A DNA stretch of 64,000 nt, taken from the NCBI RefSeq assembly GCF_013034685.1, contig NZ_WQGO01000003.1, forward strand, positions 310,001 through 374,000, in the 5' to 3' direction. Position 1 is the first letter of the stretch. Each line of letters begins with the position of its first letter. Origin of the DNA: Ruegeria lacuscaerulensis (GTDB lineage: Bacteria; Pseudomonadota; Alphaproteobacteria; Rhodobacterales; Rhodobacteraceae). Under the pieces are notes generated by a model. That model ran no database searches. It was not told where the DNA came from and saw nothing but the letters and a program-made list of their open reading frames with translations. Positions 18,430 to 29,588 of the stretch are shown in pieces. The position numbers were made by a program, and so were the translations under genes.

Positions 18430-20451
18430 ATGTCTGACCTCCGCAAGATCAATATCGACGGGCAGGAAATCGAAGTCGATGGTGCGATGACCCTGATTCA
18501 GGCGTGTGAAGAGGCCGGGGTCGAGGTGCCGCGTTTCTGCTACCACGAACGTCTGTCGATTGCCGGGAACTGCCGGATGTGTCTGGTTGAGGTTGTGGGC
18601 GGCCCGCCGAAACCCGCCGCGTCCTGCGCGATGCAGGTGCGCGACTTGCGGCCGGGGCCGGAAGGCCAGCCGCCGGTGGTCAAGACGAACTCTCCCATGG
18701 TCAAGAAGGCCCGCGAAGGCGTGATGGAGTTCCTGCTGATCAACCACCCTCTGGACTGCCCGATCTGCGATCAGGGCGGCGAGTGTGATCTGCAGGATCA
18801 GGCGATGGCCTATGGTTTGTCCGGCACGCGCTTCAAGGAAGCTAAGCGCGCAGTCGATGATCTGGATCTGGGGCCGTTGGTTGGAACGGCGATGACCCGT
18901 TGCATCAGCTGTACGCGTTGCGTGCGCTTCACGACCGAGGTCGCCGGGATTACTCAGATGGGCCAGACGGGGCGTGGCGAGGATGCCGAGATCACCTCGT
19001 ACTTGAACCAGACGTTGGATTCGAACCTGCAGGGCAACATTATCGACCTATGTCCGGTTGGGGCGCTGACCTCGAAGCCTTATGCCTTTACCGCGCGTCC
19101 GTGGGAGCTGACCAAGACCGAAAGCGTCGATGTCATGGATGCTCTGGGCTCGAACATTCGCGTAGACACCAAGGGACGCGAAGTGATGCGGTTCCTTCCG
19201 CGCAACCATGACGGCGTGAACGAGGAATGGATCAGCGACAAGACGCGGTTTGTTTGGGATGGCCTGCGCCGTCAGCGTCTGGACAAGCCTTACGTGCGCG
19301 AAAACGGCAAACTGCGCCCGGCCTCGTGGCCCGAGGCGCTGACCAAGGCCGCCGAGACGCTTAAAGGCGCCGAGAAGCTGGCCGGGATCGTGGGTGATCT
19401 TGTTCCGGTTGAGGGCGCCTTTGCATTGAAACAGATGATCGAGGGGCAGGGCGGTGTTGTCGAATGCCGCACGGACGGGGCTAAGCTGCCGGCGGGCAAC
19501 CGTGCGGCCTATGCTGGCACCGCTGCGATCGAGGATATCGACAGCGCTGAACGTATCCTGTTGATCGGCACCAACCCGCGCGACGAAGCTCCGGTTCTGA
19601 ACGCCCGCATCCGCAAGGCGTGGGCGCATGGCGCTGAGGTTGCTCTGGTCGGGTCCGCCGTTGATCTGACCTATGAATATCACCATATGGGCGACGACCG
19701 CGCGGCGCTGCAAGCTGCGCTGGATATGGGCGGGGATGATGAGATCAAGGCCAAGCCGTCGCTGGTCATCGTGGGTCAGGGTGCCTTGCAAGAGGCTGAC
19801 GGGGCCGCTGTTCTGGCCGCAGCGCAAACCATCGCTGCAAATACCGAAAGCGGCCTGATTGTTCTGCACACTGCTGCGTCTCGTGTAGGTGCGATGGATG
19901 TGGATGCTACCAACGAAGGCGGCATGGAAGCGATCAGTGCCGCTGACGTGATCTACAACCTCGGCGCGGATGAGGTCGAGATTGGCGAGGGTGCCTTTGT
20001 GATCTATCAGGGTAGCCATGGCGACCGGGGCGCGCACCGTGCCGACGTGATCTTGCCCGGCGCGGCCTATACCGAGGAAAATGGCCTGTTCGTGAACACC
20101 GAAGGCCGTCCGCAACTGGCCATGCGCGCCGGGTTTGCACCGGGTGACGCCAAGGAAAACTGGGCAATCCTGCGGGCCTTGTCGGCCGAGTTGGGCGCGA
20201 CACTGCCCTACGACTCGCTGGCGCAACTGCGCACTGCATTGATCGAGGCGGTCCCGCATCTGGCGCAGATCGACGAAGTCGTCGAGAACGAAGTTCAAGC
20301 GCTGGAATCGGGAAAACTAGGTGATGCCAGCTTCCGATATGCGATCAAGGATTTCTATCTGACCAACCCTATCGCACGTGCCTCGCAGCTAATGGCCGAG
20401 CTTTCGGCGCAGGCACAGGCCCGCAAATCCGAAAAGATTGCGGCGGAATGA
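18430..20451 (+). CDS. nuoG: NADH-quinone oxidoreductase subunit G
   Basis: A 673-residue 75-kDa subunit relaying electrons from NuoF towards NuoI. The N-terminal ferredoxin fold holds a [2Fe-2S] cluster ([21 protein letters not shown] and a later Cys). H/C ligands [15 protein letters not shown] give N5, and [10 protein letters not shown] with DLCPVGAL gives N4. The C-terminal part is a molybdopterin-oxidoreductase-like scaffold without cofactor. At 673 residues it is the short, mitochondrial-type form, lacking the extra N7 cluster of the enterobacterial 900-residue version. Confidence 0.95.
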   Translation: MSDLRKINIDGQEIEVDGAMTLIQACEEAGVEVPRFCYHERLSIAGNCRMCLVEVVGGPPKPAASCAMQVRDLRPGPEGQPPVVKTNSPMVKKAREGVMEFLLINHPLDCPICDQGGECDLQDQAMAYGLSGTRFKEAKRAVDDLDLGPLVGTAMTRCISCTRCVRFTTEVAGITQMGQTGRGEDAEITSYLNQTLDSNLQGNIIDLCPVGALTSKPYAFTARPWELTKTESVDVMDALGSNIRVDTKGREVMRFLPRNHDGVNEEWISDKTRFVWDGLRRQRLDKPYVRENGKLRPASWPEALTKAAETLKGAEKLAGIVGDLVPVEGAFALKQMIEGQGGVVECRTDGAKLPAGNRAAYAGTAAIEDIDSAERILLIGTNPRDEAPVLNARIRKAWAHGAEVALVGSAVDLTYEYHHMGDDRAALQAALDMGGDDEIKAKPSLVIVGQGALQEADGAAVLAAAQTIAANTESGLIVLHTAASRVGAMDVDATNEGGMEAISAADVIYNLGADEVEIGEGAFVIYQGSHGDRGAHRADVILPGAAYTEENGLFVNTEGRPQLAMRAGFAPGDAKENWAILRALSAELGATLPYDSLAQLRTALIEAVPHLAQIDEVVENEVQALESGKLGDASFRYAIKDFYLTNPIARASQLMAELSAQAQARKSEKIAAE

Positions 20452-20663
20452 ACCAGACAGTTTTCATATCGCAGGCAGGGGCGAGTGCCGGGTGGCAGAT
20501 CGCCGCGCCCGAATTGCGTGTGAAATTCAACAATAAGGGTGGCGCAATGGCGGCAGATGCTGTTTACACCAACGCGCCGACCCAACCGCAAAATGCGCAG
20601 GCATATGGCCTTCGTATCGCACGCGGAAAACGGAATACCCACGGTGTGAGGACCAATGGCTGA
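20448..20663 (+). CDS. Small hypothetical protein between nuoG and nuoH
   Basis: A 71-residue frame. Its ATG overlaps the nuoG stop (ATGA) and its end overlaps nuoH by 8 bases, an arrangement typical of translationally coupled genes. The sequence ([25 protein letters not shown], later [18 protein letters not shown]) has no TM segment, signal peptide or familiar motif, and its composition is less GC-biased than its neighbours. It may be a real small protein or simply a coupling frame; nothing beyond the layout argues for a function. Confidence 0.4.
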   Translation: MNQTVFISQAGASAGWQIAAPELRVKFNNKGGAMAADAVYTNAPTQPQNAQAYGLRIARGKRNTHGVRTNG

Positions 20664-21693
20664 ATTCTTTAACACCCCAGGCGGAATTGCCATTATCATT
20701 CTGGCGCAAGTGCTTGCAGTCGTTGCCTTTGTGATGATCTCGCTCTTGTTCCTCGTTTATGGCGACCGCAAGATCTGGGCCGCGGTCCAGATGCGTCGGG
20801 GCCCCAACGTGGTGGGCGTCTATGGCCTGCTGCAATCGGTAGCGGATGCGCTGAAATACGTGGTGAAAGAGGTTGTCATTCCGGCAGGTGCCGACCGCAC
20901 AGTATTCATGCTGGCACCGCTGACCTCCTTCGTGCTGGCGATGATCGCCTGGGCGGTGATCCCCTTCAACGATGGCTGGGTGTTGTCTGACCTGAACGTG
21001 GCGATCCTGTATGTCTTTGCCGTATCGTCGTTGGAAGTTTATGGCGTGATTATGGGCGGTTGGGCGTCGAACTCAAAGTATCCGTTCCTTGGGTCGCTGC
21101 GGTCTGCGGCGCAGATGATTTCGTACGAGGTCTCGCTGGGCCTGATCATTATCGGAGTGATCATCTCGACCGGGTCGATGAATTTTGGACACATCGTCGA
21201 GGCGCAGGACGGTCGGTTTGGCTTCTTCAGCTGGTACTGGCTGCCGCATTTCCCGATGGTGTTCCTGTTCTTTATCTCGGCGCTGGCCGAAACCAATCGC
21301 CCACCGTTTGACCTGCCCGAGGCAGAATCGGAACTGGTGGCAGGCTATCAGGTCGAATACTCGGCCACGCCCTTCCTGCTGTTCATGGCAGGTGAATACA
21401 TCGCCATCTTCCTGATGTGTGCGCTGATCTCGCTGCTGTTCTTTGGCGGCTGGCTGTCGCCGATCCCGGGCTTGCCCGATGGCGTTCTATGGATGGTCGC
21501 CAAGATGGCGTTCTTCTTCTTCCTCTTCGCGATGGTCAAGGCAATCACACCGCGCTACCGCTATGACCAGCTGATGCGGTTGGGCTGGAAGGTATTCCTG
21601 CCGTTCTCGCTGGTCTGGGTGGTCTTCGTGGCCTTCGCGGCGAAATTCGACTGGTTCTGGGGCGCGTTCGCCCGTTGGAGCGTAGGAGGCTGA
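20656..21693 (+). CDS. nuoH: NADH-quinone oxidoreductase subunit H
   Basis: A 345-residue, eight-TM subunit linking the quinone pocket to the proton channels. Characteristic segments are [55 protein letters not shown], the acidic [28 protein letters not shown] loop that contacts quinone, and [22 protein letters not shown] at the end. All are intact. It ends 1 base before nuoI. Confidence 0.95.
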   Translation: MAEFFNTPGGIAIIILAQVLAVVAFVMISLLFLVYGDRKIWAAVQMRRGPNVVGVYGLLQSVADALKYVVKEVVIPAGADRTVFMLAPLTSFVLAMIAWAVIPFNDGWVLSDLNVAILYVFAVSSLEVYGVIMGGWASNSKYPFLGSLRSAAQMISYEVSLGLIIIGVIISTGSMNFGHIVEAQDGRFGFFSWYWLPHFPMVFLFFISALAETNRPPFDLPEAESELVAGYQVEYSATPFLLFMAGEYIAIFLMCALISLLFFGGWLSPIPGLPDGVLWMVAKMAFFFFLFAMVKAITPRYRYDQLMRLGWKVFLPFSLVWVVFVAFAAKFDWFWGAFARWSVGG

Positions 21694-21694
21694 T

Positions 21695-22189
21695 ATGACC
21701 CAAATCGACTATACCCGCGCCGCCAAATACTTCCTGCTGCAGGACTTCTGGGTCGGCATGAAGCTGGGGCTGAAGTATTTCTTCGCCCCTAAGGCCACCG
21801 TGAACTACCCGCATGAAAAGGGACCGCTGTCCCCGCGCTTTCGCGGTGAACACGCCCTGCGTCGCTATCCGAATGGTGAAGAACGCTGCATCGCCTGTAA
21901 ACTGTGCGAGGCGATCTGCCCGGCCCAGGCCATAACCATCGACGCTGAACCGCGCGAGGACGGCAGTCGCCGCACCACCCGCTACGATATCGACATGACC
22001 AAATGCATCTATTGCGGCTTCTGCCAAGAGGCCTGCCCGGTCGATGCCATCGTCGAAGGTCCGAATTTCGAATTCGCCACGGAAACCCGCGAAGAGCTTT
22101 TCTATGACAAGGAAAAACTCCTGTCGAATGGCGAGCGCTGGGAGGCTGAAATCGCCCGTAATCTGGAAATGGACGCGCCGTACCGATGA
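21695..22189 (+). CDS. nuoI: NADH-quinone oxidoreductase subunit I
   Basis: A 164-residue double-cluster ferredoxin with two CxxCxxCxxxCP motifs, [12 protein letters not shown] and [12 protein letters not shown], that bind N6a and N6b and pass electrons to N2 in NuoB. The N-terminal amphipathic region ([22 protein letters not shown]) anchors it to the membrane arm. Length is standard for alphaproteobacteria. It ends in an ATGA overlap with the CMD-family gene. Confidence 0.96.
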   Translation: MTQIDYTRAAKYFLLQDFWVGMKLGLKYFFAPKATVNYPHEKGPLSPRFRGEHALRRYPNGEERCIACKLCEAICPAQAITIDAEPREDGSRRTTRYDIDMTKCIYCGFCQEACPVDAIVEGPNFEFATETREELFYDKEKLLSNGERWEAEIARNLEMDAPYR

Positions 22190-22596
22190 ACGACAAAAGC
22201 TCGAACCCGTTTGAACTGATGATGAAACAGGCGCAGGACATGGCGAAGGCGATGAATCCGGCGATGGAGAACTTTTCGCCCAAAGGGTTCGAAGCGCTTT
22301 GGCCGACGATGCCGAAAGAGGTCATGGAAATGATGTTCGGCAACACCGTCAACAAGGACGGGCTGGACGCCAAGACTCGCCTTTTGCTGACGTTGGCCGG
22401 GCTGACCATGCAGGGCGCGCAAGCGGATTCAGCGGTACGTCAGACCGTGCGCCACGCGTTGGAGGCTGGTGCCAAGAAACAAGAGATCGTCGAAACGATC
22501 GGGCAGATGTCGGTTTTTGCCGGCATCCCGGCCATGACCCGTGCGCTGGAACTGGCGCAAGAGGTTCTGGGCGACAACGAGGATAAGGATCAATGA
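22186..22596 (+). CDS. Carboxymuconolactone-decarboxylase-family protein without CxxC
   Basis: A 136-residue all-helical protein with the CMD/AhpD core [63 protein letters not shown]. The redox CxxC of AhpD-type peroxidases is absent, so a peroxidase role is unlikely. Its start overlaps the nuoI stop by four bases and its stop overlaps nuoJ by four, so it is locked into the complex I operon. Such proteins form trimers or hexamers. Function here is unknown. Confidence 0.8.
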   Translation: MNDKSSNPFELMMKQAQDMAKAMNPAMENFSPKGFEALWPTMPKEVMEMMFGNTVNKDGLDAKTRLLLTLAGLTMQGAQADSAVRQTVRHALEAGAKKQEIVETIGQMSVFAGIPAMTRALELAQEVLGDNEDKDQ

Positions 22597-23195
22597 CCGT
22601 CTTTGCCTTCTATCTGTTTGCGATCAGCGCCATCACCGGCGGCCTGTTCACGGTGATCAGCCGGCAGCCTGTGCACTCAGTGTTGTGGCTGATCCTGTCC
22701 TTCCTGTCCTCGGCGGGGCTGTTCGTGCTGCTGGGTGCCGAGTTCGTGGCGATGCTGTTGATCATCGTCTATGTCGGTGCGGTCGCGGTTCTGTTCCTGT
22801 TCGTGGTGATGATGCTCGACGTGGACTTTGCCGAGCTTAAGGCCGAGATGGCGCGCTATATGCCGCTCGCGCTACTGATCGGTCTGGTCATTCTGATGCA
22901 GTTCGTCATGGCCTTTGGGGCCTGGGACAGCGCGCAGGGTGCTGCGGCCAATCTGGCCCAGCCGATCCCGGCGGACCGTCACAATACCGAGGCGCTGGGC
23001 GTCATCCTGTACGATCAATACTTCCTTCTGTTCCAACTGGCGGGCTTGATCCTGCTGGTGGCAATGATCGGTGCCATCGTGCTGACCCTACGCCACCGTC
23101 AGGACATCAAGCGTCAGGACATCATCGGCCAGATGATGCGCGACCCGGCCAAGGCGATGGAGCTGAAGGACGTGAAACCGGGGCAGGGGTTGTGA
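22593..23195 (+). CDS. nuoJ: NADH-quinone oxidoreductase subunit J
   Basis: A 200-residue, five-TM membrane-arm subunit. It contains [54 protein letters not shown], the conserved helix with the pi-bulge that rotates during coupling, and a cytoplasmic C-terminal tail, [19 protein letters not shown]. Length is standard. It overlaps the CMD gene upstream and a small membrane frame downstream. Confidence 0.94.
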   Translation: MTVFAFYLFAISAITGGLFTVISRQPVHSVLWLILSFLSSAGLFVLLGAEFVAMLLIIVYVGAVAVLFLFVVMMLDVDFAELKAEMARYMPLALLIGLVILMQFVMAFGAWDSAQGAAANLAQPIPADRHNTEALGVILYDQYFLLFQLAGLILLVAMIGAIVLTLRHRQDIKRQDIIGQMMRDPAKAMELKDVKPGQGL

Positions 23196-23332
23196 CATTG
23201 CCGCTGGTACTTCCAATGGAGTACTGGCTGCTAAAAATACTAATTGCGGTGCCTGTTGTACTTGGTTGGATCGGGTATAGGGCCGCGAAAAACAGGAAAC
23301 GAATGGGACCGAAAGAAAATGATCGGACTTGA
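23192..23332 (+). CDS. Candidate small single-TM protein between nuoJ and nuoK
   Basis: A frame of 46 residues from GTG 23192 (overlapping the nuoJ stop), or 38 from ATG 23216. It reads [38 protein letters not shown]: one hydrophobic helix and a strongly basic tail. It ends 14 bases inside nuoK. The gap between nuoJ and nuoK would otherwise be an unusually long 123 bases in this packed operon, and the frame fills it exactly. There is no similarity I can name. Confidence 0.5.
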   Translation: MTLPLVLPMEYWLLKILIAVPVVLGWIGYRAAKNRKRMGPKENDRT

Positions 23333-23624
23333 ACATTACCTGACTGTGGCGGCGACGCTGTTCGTCATCGGCATCTTCGGTCTCTTCCTGAACCGCAAGA
23401 ACGTCATCATCCTGCTGATGAGCATCGAGTTGATGCTTTTGGCGGTGAATATCAACCTCGTGGCGTTTTCCAGCTTCCTTGGCGATCTGGTCGGGCAGGT
23501 GTTTACGCTGTTTGTCCTGACAGTTGCGGCAGCAGAGGCGGCCATTGGTCTGGCCATTCTGGTCTGCTTCTTCCGCAACCGTGGCACCATCGCGGTTGAA
23601 GACGTCAATATTATGAAGGGCTAA
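23319..23624 (+). CDS. nuoK: NADH-quinone oxidoreductase subunit K
   Basis: A 101-residue, three-TM antiporter-related subunit (MnhC-like). It has the conserved membrane glutamates in [19 protein letters not shown] and [31 protein letters not shown]. The start is [10 protein letters not shown] (23319), which matches the usual N-terminus and has a GAAAG stretch before it; the 25 preceding codons belong to another frame. It is part of the proton-pumping chain. Confidence 0.94.
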   Translation: MIGLEHYLTVAATLFVIGIFGLFLNRKNVIILLMSIELMLLAVNINLVAFSSFLGDLVGQVFTLFVLTVAAAEAAIGLAILVCFFRNRGTIAVEDVNIMKG

Positions 23625-23631
23625 GAGAACT

Positions 23632-25773
23632 ATGGAAACCACCATCCTCTTTGCTCCGCTGGTGGGCGCGTTGATCTGCGGTTTCGGCTGGCGGTTCATT
23701 GGTGAGAAAGCTGCCATGTGGACGGCTACGGGCCTGCTGTTTCTGGCCTGTCTGCTGTCGTGGATCGTGTTCTTTGCCTTCGACGGGGTGACGCAACAGA
23801 TCGAGATCATGCGCTGGATCGAAAGCGGATCATTGTCGACAAGCTGGGCCATTCGTCTGGACCGTCTGACGGCGATCATGCTGATCGTGGTGACAACCGT
23901 CTCGGCGCTGGTTCACCTCTATTCCTTCGGTTACATGGACCATGACCCGCAATGGCGTGAGGGCGAAAGCTATAAGCCGAGGTTCTTCGCCTATCTGTCC
24001 TTCTTCACCTTTGCGATGCTGATGCTGGTGACGGCGGACAATCTGGTGCAGATGTTCTTTGGTTGGGAGGGCGTGGGTGTCGCATCCTACCTGCTGATCG
24101 GATTCTATTACCGTAAGCCGAGCGCCAATGCGGCGGCGATGAAAGCCTTCATCGTGAATCGCGTGGGCGACTTTGGCTTTGCTCTGGGTATCTTTGCGCT
24201 GTTCTTGCTGACCGATAGCATCAACTTCTCGGACATTTTCGCCTCGGCCCCGGCTTTGGCTGAGGAAAAGCTGCACTTCCTGTGGGGCGAATGGACCGCT
24301 GTTGAAGTCATCTGCGTGCTGCTCTTCATCGGCGCGATGGGGAAATCGGCGCAGCTGATCCTGCACACATGGTTGCCCGACGCGATGGAAGGCCCGACGC
24401 CTGTGTCGGCCCTGATCCACGCCGCAACCATGGTGACCGCAGGTGTGTTTCTTGTATGCCGCATGTCGCCGTTGATGGAGTTCGCGCCGGGTGCGACCGG
24501 TTTCATCACCGTGCTGGGCGCAACGACCGCGTTTTTTGCGGCGACCGTGGGTCTGGTTCAGACCGACATCAAGCGCGTCATCGCCTATTCGACCTGTTCG
24601 CAACTGGGCTACATGTTTGTGGCCGCAGGTGTCGGCATGTATTCGGCGGCGATGTTCCACCTGTTCACGCACGCGTTCTTCAAGGCGCTGTTGTTCCTTG
24701 GCGCGGGGTCCGTGATCCACGCCATGCATCACGAACAAGAGATGACTGAGTATGGTGGATTGCGGAAAAAGATCCCCTATACGTTCTGGGCGATGATGAT
24801 CGGCACGCTGGCCATCACGGGCGTTGGCATTCCGCTGACGACCTTCGGTTTCGCTGGCTTCCTGTCGAAGGATGCGATCATCGAGAGCGCCTATGCCGGT
24901 GGGTCTTCCTATGGCTTCTGGCTGCTGGTCGTAGCGGCGGCGTTTACGTCCTTCTACAGCTGGCGTCTGATCTTCCTGACCTTCTACGGCACACCGCGCG
25001 GCGACAAGCATACGCATGATCATGCGCATGAAAGCCCGATGGTCATGCTGGTGCCGCTGGGCGTTCTGTCTCTTGGTGCGGTCTTTGCGGGCATGATTTG
25101 GTACGGCAATTTCTTCGGCCACGCGGACAAGGTCGGCAAGTTCTATGGCATCCCGGTGGCTGAGGCATCGGAACATGCCGAGGCCGGTGATCACAGCAAG
25201 GCGGACGCGCATGGCGATGATAGCCACGCTGATGAAAGCCACGGCGATGACCACGCGGATGACGGTCATGGTGAAAAGGATGCTCATGGCGAACATCACT
25301 ATGTTTTCGCAGGTGAGCCGGGCGAGGGCGCGCTGTACATGGCGCCGGACAACCATGTGCTGGACGATGCGCATGCGGCGCCTAAGTGGGTCAAGGTTTC
25401 GCCCTTTGTTGCGATGCTGCTGGGCTTTGCGATGGCCTATTGGTTCTACATCGTGAACCCATCGCTGCCGGGACGTCTGGCACAGAACCAGCGTCCGCTG
25501 TACCTGTTCCTGCTGAACAAATGGTACTTTGACGAGATCTACAACGTGATCTTCGTCAAACCCACCGTGGCGCTTGGCCGGTTCCTGTGGAAACGCGGTG
25601 ATGGCAACACCATTGACGGCTTCCTAAACGGGATTGCCATGGGCGTTGTTCCCTTCTTCACCCGCCTCGCAGGCAAGGCGCAGACGGGCTACATCTTTAC
25701 TTATGCCTTCTGGATGGTCTTGGGGATAGCAGCCCTTGTCACCTGGATGTCGATCGGCGGAGGCGCACACTAA
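23632..25773 (+). CDS. nuoL: NADH-quinone oxidoreductase subunit L with His-rich loop
   Basis: A 713-residue distal proton-pump subunit. Antiporter motifs are conserved: [19 protein letters not shown] (TM5 Glu), [37 protein letters not shown] and the long lateral helix near the C-terminus. Between TM13 and that helix, residues 514-556 are a strikingly acidic, His-rich segment with ten His ([21 protein letters not shown] and around), preceded at 460 by a shorter HTHDHAH run. This loop is absent from the E. coli and T. thermophilus proteins and looks metal-binding. Its start codon follows nuoK by 7 bases. Confidence 0.95.
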   Translation: METTILFAPLVGALICGFGWRFIGEKAAMWTATGLLFLACLLSWIVFFAFDGVTQQIEIMRWIESGSLSTSWAIRLDRLTAIMLIVVTTVSALVHLYSFGYMDHDPQWREGESYKPRFFAYLSFFTFAMLMLVTADNLVQMFFGWEGVGVASYLLIGFYYRKPSANAAAMKAFIVNRVGDFGFALGIFALFLLTDSINFSDIFASAPALAEEKLHFLWGEWTAVEVICVLLFIGAMGKSAQLILHTWLPDAMEGPTPVSALIHAATMVTAGVFLVCRMSPLMEFAPGATGFITVLGATTAFFAATVGLVQTDIKRVIAYSTCSQLGYMFVAAGVGMYSAAMFHLFTHAFFKALLFLGAGSVIHAMHHEQEMTEYGGLRKKIPYTFWAMMIGTLAITGVGIPLTTFGFAGFLSKDAIIESAYAGGSSYGFWLLVVAAAFTSFYSWRLIFLTFYGTPRGDKHTHDHAHESPMVMLVPLGVLSLGAVFAGMIWYGNFFGHADKVGKFYGIPVAEASEHAEAGDHSKADAHGDDSHADESHGDDHADDGHGEKDAHGEHHYVFAGEPGEGALYMAPDNHVLDDAHAAPKWVKVSPFVAMLLGFAMAYWFYIVNPSLPGRLAQNQRPLYLFLLNKWYFDEIYNVIFVKPTVALGRFLWKRGDGNTIDGFLNGIAMGVVPFFTRLAGKAQTGYIFTYAFWMVLGIAALVTWMSIGGGAH

Positions 25774-27317
25774 TGGATAATATCCTCTCGATCGTTACTT
25801 TCATCCCCGCTGTGGCAGCGGCCATTCTGGCCCTGTTCCTGCACGGAGATGACGACGCCGCGCAGCGCAACGCGAAATGGGTCGCGCTGGTGGCGACCAC
25901 GGTGACGTTCCTTGTCTCGATTGGCATCTATACGGGCTTTGATCCATCCAACACCGGCTTTCAGATGGTGGAAGAGGGTGAGTGGCTGCTGGGCCTGAAA
26001 TACAAGATGGGCGTGGACGGCATCAGCGTGCTGTTCGTGCTGCTGACGACCTTCATCATGCCGCTGACGATTCTGGCCAGTTGGCAGGTTACTGACCGAG
26101 TCAAGGAATACATGATCGCCTTCCTGCTGCTGGAAACGCTGATGCTGGGCGTGTTCATGGCACTGGACCTGGTGCTGTTCTACTTGTTCTTTGAGGCTGG
26201 TCTGATCCCGATGTTCCTGATCATCGGTATCTGGGGCGGGGCGAACCGCATCTATGCCAGCTTCAAGTTCTTCCTCTATACCTTCCTCGGCTCGGTGCTG
26301 ATGCTGGTGGCGATGGTGGCGATGTATGCGGATGCGGGCACGACGGATATTGAGGCGCTGATGAGCCATCACTTCTCATCCGAGAGCTTCAGCGTGATGG
26401 GCATTTATGTGGTCGGCGGGATGCAGACGCTGATGTTCCTGGCGTTCTTTGCCTCATTTGCCGTGAAAATGCCGATGTGGCCGGTTCATACCTGGCTGCC
26501 GGACGCGCACGTTCAGGCGCCGACGGCGGGTTCGGTCGTGCTGGCGGCGATCCTGCTGAAGATGGGCGGCTATGGTTTCCTGCGGTTCAGCTTGCCGATG
26601 TTCCCAGTGGGCTCGGCGGTGATGACCGATCTGGTGCTGTGGATGTCGGCGATTGCGGTTGTCTACACCTCGCTGGTGGCGCTGGTGCAGGAGGATATGA
26701 AAAAGCTGATCGCTTATTCCTCGGTCGCGCATATGGGCTTTGTGACCATGGGCATCTTTGCGGCGAACCAGCAAGGGATTGATGGCGCGATTTTCCAGAT
26801 GCTGAGCCACGGGTTTATCTCGGCGGCACTGTTTCTGTGTGTGGGCGTGATTTATGACCGGATGCACACCCGGGATATCGACGCTTATGGCGGTCTGGTC
26901 ATCCGGATGCCGGCTTACGCGCTGGTCTTCATGCTGTTCACCATGGCGAATGTCGGCCTGCCGGGCACGTCCGGGTTTATCGGCGAATTCCTGACCCTGA
27001 TGGGGGCCTTCCAGGTTAACACATGGGTAACGGCGGTGGCTGCAACCGGCGTGATCTTCTCTGCCGGGTATGCGCTGTGGCTGTACCGTCGCGTGGTCTT
27101 TGGCGATCTGATCAAGGAAAGCCTCAAGGCCATGACTGACATGAGCTCGCGCGAGCGGCTGATCTTTGCACCGCTGATCATCATGACGATCCTGCTGGGC
27201 GTCTACCCATCGCTGGTGACCGATGTGATCGGCGACTCGACCGCCGCGCTGATTTCGAACTATGACACGGCTCTGGCCGCGGCTGAGGCCGTGATCCAGA
27301 CAGCCGCTTCGCATTAA
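25773..27317 (+). CDS. nuoM: NADH-quinone oxidoreductase subunit M
   Basis: A 514-residue antiporter-like proton-pump subunit with 14 TM helices. Motifs: [24 protein letters not shown] (key TM5 Glu), [40 protein letters not shown] (TM7 Lys and His), and [21 protein letters not shown] 25773 overlaps the nuoL stop by one base. Length is standard. Confidence 0.95.
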   Translation: MDNILSIVTFIPAVAAAILALFLHGDDDAAQRNAKWVALVATTVTFLVSIGIYTGFDPSNTGFQMVEEGEWLLGLKYKMGVDGISVLFVLLTTFIMPLTILASWQVTDRVKEYMIAFLLLETLMLGVFMALDLVLFYLFFEAGLIPMFLIIGIWGGANRIYASFKFFLYTFLGSVLMLVAMVAMYADAGTTDIEALMSHHFSSESFSVMGIYVVGGMQTLMFLAFFASFAVKMPMWPVHTWLPDAHVQAPTAGSVVLAAILLKMGGYGFLRFSLPMFPVGSAVMTDLVLWMSAIAVVYTSLVALVQEDMKKLIAYSSVAHMGFVTMGIFAANQQGIDGAIFQMLSHGFISAALFLCVGVIYDRMHTRDIDAYGGLVIRMPAYALVFMLFTMANVGLPGTSGFIGEFLTLMGAFQVNTWVTAVAATGVIFSAGYALWLYRRVVFGDLIKESLKAMTDMSSRERLIFAPLIIMTILLGVYPSLVTDVIGDSTAALISNYDTALAAAEAVIQTAASH

Positions 27318-27330
27318 GGGAGCTTCGGAG

Positions 27331-28773
27331 ATGATCCAAGCTGATCTGACAATCATCCTGCCAGAGATCGTTCTGGCCGTATATGCGATGGCGGCGCTGA
27401 TCGGGGCTGTCTACACCACAAAAGACGGGCTGGCGCCGGTTCTGGTCTGGGCGACCTCGGGCCTGATGGCGCTGCTGGCGATTTGGATTGCCACCAATGG
27501 CGACGGTGTGAATGTGGCCTTTAACGGGATGTTCGTGGATGACGGTTTCTCGCGCTTTGCCAAGGTTGCAATCCTGCTGTCAGCGGCAGCCGTTCTATTG
27601 ATGAGTCAGGATTACATGTCGCGCCGTGGGTTGTTGCGGTTCGAATACCCCTTGCTGGTGGCACTTGCCGCCGTGGGTATGATGATGATGGTCAGCGCGG
27701 GCGACCTGATGTCCCTGTATATGGGGTTGGAACTGCAATCGCTGGCCCTGTACGTCGTGGCCGCTCTGCGCCGCGACAGTGCGAAATCGACTGAGGCCGG
27801 TTTGAAGTACTTCGTTCTGGGCGCGCTCAGCTCGGGCTTGCTGCTGTATGGTGCATCATTGGTTTACGGCTTCACGGGCACCACGCTGTTCTCGGGCATC
27901 ATCCAGACGGTTCATCACGGCGACGTCTCGGTTGGCCTGCTGTTCGGTTTGATCTTCCTGATCTCGGGACTGGCGTTCAAGGTCTCGGCGGTGCCGTTCC
28001 ATATGTGGACACCGGATGTTTACGAAGGCTCACCCACGCCGATCACCGCGTTCTTTGCGACCGCTCCAAAAGTAGCGGCGATGGCATTGTTTGCGCGACT
28101 TCTGCATGACGCGTTCGGCGGTGTGATCAAGGATTGGCAGCAAGTGATCGTTTTGCTCTCGGTCCTGTCGATGCTGTTGGGTGCGGTGGCCGCGATTGGC
28201 CAGCGCGACATCAAACGACTGATGGCGTTTTCGTCGATTGCCCATATGGGCTATGCGTTGATCGGTCTGGCGGCGGGTACTGAAATGGGCGTCAAGGCGA
28301 TGCTGATGTATCTGGCGATCTACGTGACCATGAATATCGGCACCTTTGCCTTCATCCTGATGATGGAGCGCGACGGCAAACCCGTCACCGATATTGATGC
28401 GCTGCGGCAATATTCTAAACGTGATCCGGGTAAGGCGCTGGCGGTTCTGATCCTGATGTTCAGCCTTGCGGGCGTCCCGCCGATGCTGGGCTTCTTCGCC
28501 AAGTTCGGCGTTTGGCAGGCCGGTGTCAGCGCGGGCCTGACCGGTCTGGTGATCGTGTCGGCCATCGCCTCGGTCATTGGTGCGTTCTACTACCTGCGGA
28601 TCGTGTTCTACATGTATTTTGGCGAGGAGAACGAGGACCCGATCGAGACGCATTCCACGCCCGTTCTATGGGTTGCGTTGATGGGGTCGGCTGCTCTGAT
28701 GTTGGTAGGTATCTTCTATCAGTTCGGGGTTGAGGGCGCAGCGGCAACTGCGGCAGCGACGCTTGTTAACTGA
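27331..28773 (+). CDS. nuoN: NADH-quinone oxidoreductase subunit N
   Basis: A 480-residue, 14-TM antiporter-like subunit and the last of the operon. It contains [23 protein letters not shown] (TM5 Glu), [35 protein letters not shown] and [29 protein letters not shown] site precedes ATG 27331. The hairpin at 28798-28824 marks the end of the operon, immediately before birA. Confidence 0.95.
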   Translation: MIQADLTIILPEIVLAVYAMAALIGAVYTTKDGLAPVLVWATSGLMALLAIWIATNGDGVNVAFNGMFVDDGFSRFAKVAILLSAAAVLLMSQDYMSRRGLLRFEYPLLVALAAVGMMMMVSAGDLMSLYMGLELQSLALYVVAALRRDSAKSTEAGLKYFVLGALSSGLLLYGASLVYGFTGTTLFSGIIQTVHHGDVSVGLLFGLIFLISGLAFKVSAVPFHMWTPDVYEGSPTPITAFFATAPKVAAMALFARLLHDAFGGVIKDWQQVIVLLSVLSMLLGAVAAIGQRDIKRLMAFSSIAHMGYALIGLAAGTEMGVKAMLMYLAIYVTMNIGTFAFILMMERDGKPVTDIDALRQYSKRDPGKALAVLILMFSLAGVPPMLGFFAKFGVWQAGVSAGLTGLVIVSAIASVIGAFYYLRIVFYMYFGEENEDPIETHSTPVLWVALMGSAALMLVGIFYQFGVEGAAATAAATLVN

Positions 28774-28797
28774 TCTCCAGCTCACTCAATTCAGGAG

Positions 28798-28824
28798 GGC
28801 TCGGTCACTGGACCGGGCCTTTTT
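28798..28824 (+). terminator. Intrinsic terminator closing the nuo operon, abutting birA
   Basis: GGCTCGGTC (28798-28806) pairs with GACCGGGCC (28811-28819), with one G-U pair, across a 4-base loop, followed by TTTTT (28820-28824). It lies 24 bases after nuoN and only 3 bases before the birA ATG. An AGGAG sits directly 5' of the stem, so the hairpin lies between a ribosome-binding site and its start codon. Confidence 0.75.
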
Positions 28825-28827
28825 GCG

Positions 28828-29577
28828 ATGACGCAGTGGCCACAGGGATATGGGTTGCACGTGCTGCAAACGGTCGACAGCACACTGAATGAGGCGGCGC
28901 GTATCGCCCCCACTGCGGCAGGGCCGGTCTGGATCATGGCCTATAATCAAACCTCGGCGCGCGGGCGGCGGGGCAGGGCCTGGGCAAACCCGGTTGGAAA
29001 CCTCGCTGCTACGTTATTGATGCGCCCGCAAGGCGCGCCGGAGCAGGCGGCATTGCGCAGCTTCGTCGCAGCGCTTGCGCTGTACGATGCCTGTGTCGCT
29101 GTGGCGGGGCGGTCTGACGGATTGTCGCTGAAATGGCCCAATGACGTGCTGCTGAACGGCGGCAAGCTGGCTGGCATCCTGCTTGAAAGCACGGGCATGG
29201 GGCGCGAGCTGAGCCATTTGGCGATTGGCATAGGGGTCAACCTATCACAAGCCCCGCAGCCTGACGCGCTTGAGGAAGGAGCGGTTCGCCCGGTTTCGCT
29301 TTTGTCCGAGACCGGGGCCGACGTTATGCCTGAGGATTTTCTGACCGAGCTGGCCGCCAACTATGCGCGCTACGAAACCCAGTTCGTGACCTACGGGTTC
29401 GAACCGATCCGCACGGCATGGTTGGACCGGGCCGCGCGCCTGGGCGAGGTGATCACGGCGCGGACCGCAACGTCGGAAACGGTTGGCACGTTTGAAACGG
29501 TGGACGGGAATGGCAACCTTGTCTTAAACACCGCCAAAGGCCGCGCGGCCATACCTGCCGCGGACGTATATTTCTAA
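28828..29577 (+). CDS. birA: Biotin-[acetyl-CoA-carboxylase] ligase, no HTH domain
   Basis: A 249-residue ligase that adenylates biotin and transfers it to carrier lysines (AccB, and here also MccA K606). It has the central-domain motifs VDSTLNEAARIA, the biotinyl-AMP loop SARGRRGRAW, LKWPNDVLLNGGKLAGILLES and the small C-terminal SH3-like domain. The N-terminal HTH repressor domain of E. coli BirA is absent, as expected in most alphaproteobacteria. ATG 28828 fits the family, but no ribosome site lies at normal distance; the AGGAG at 28793 is on the far side of the hairpin. Order nuoN-birA-coaX-RNase J is common in the group. Confidence 0.92.
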   Translation: MTQWPQGYGLHVLQTVDSTLNEAARIAPTAAGPVWIMAYNQTSARGRRGRAWANPVGNLAATLLMRPQGAPEQAALRSFVAALALYDACVAVAGRSDGLSLKWPNDVLLNGGKLAGILLESTGMGRELSHLAIGIGVNLSQAPQPDALEEGAVRPVSLLSETGADVMPEDFLTELAANYARYETQFVTYGFEPIRTAWLDRAARLGEVITARTATSETVGTFETVDGNGNLVLNTAKGRAAIPAADVYF

Positions 29578-29588
29578 AGGGGTCTGAG

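Noticed and set aside
23830-25374. 514-codon minus-strand frame opposite nuoL
   Set aside because: Antisense shadow; its His/Arg content is the mirror of GC-skewed codons in nuoL.
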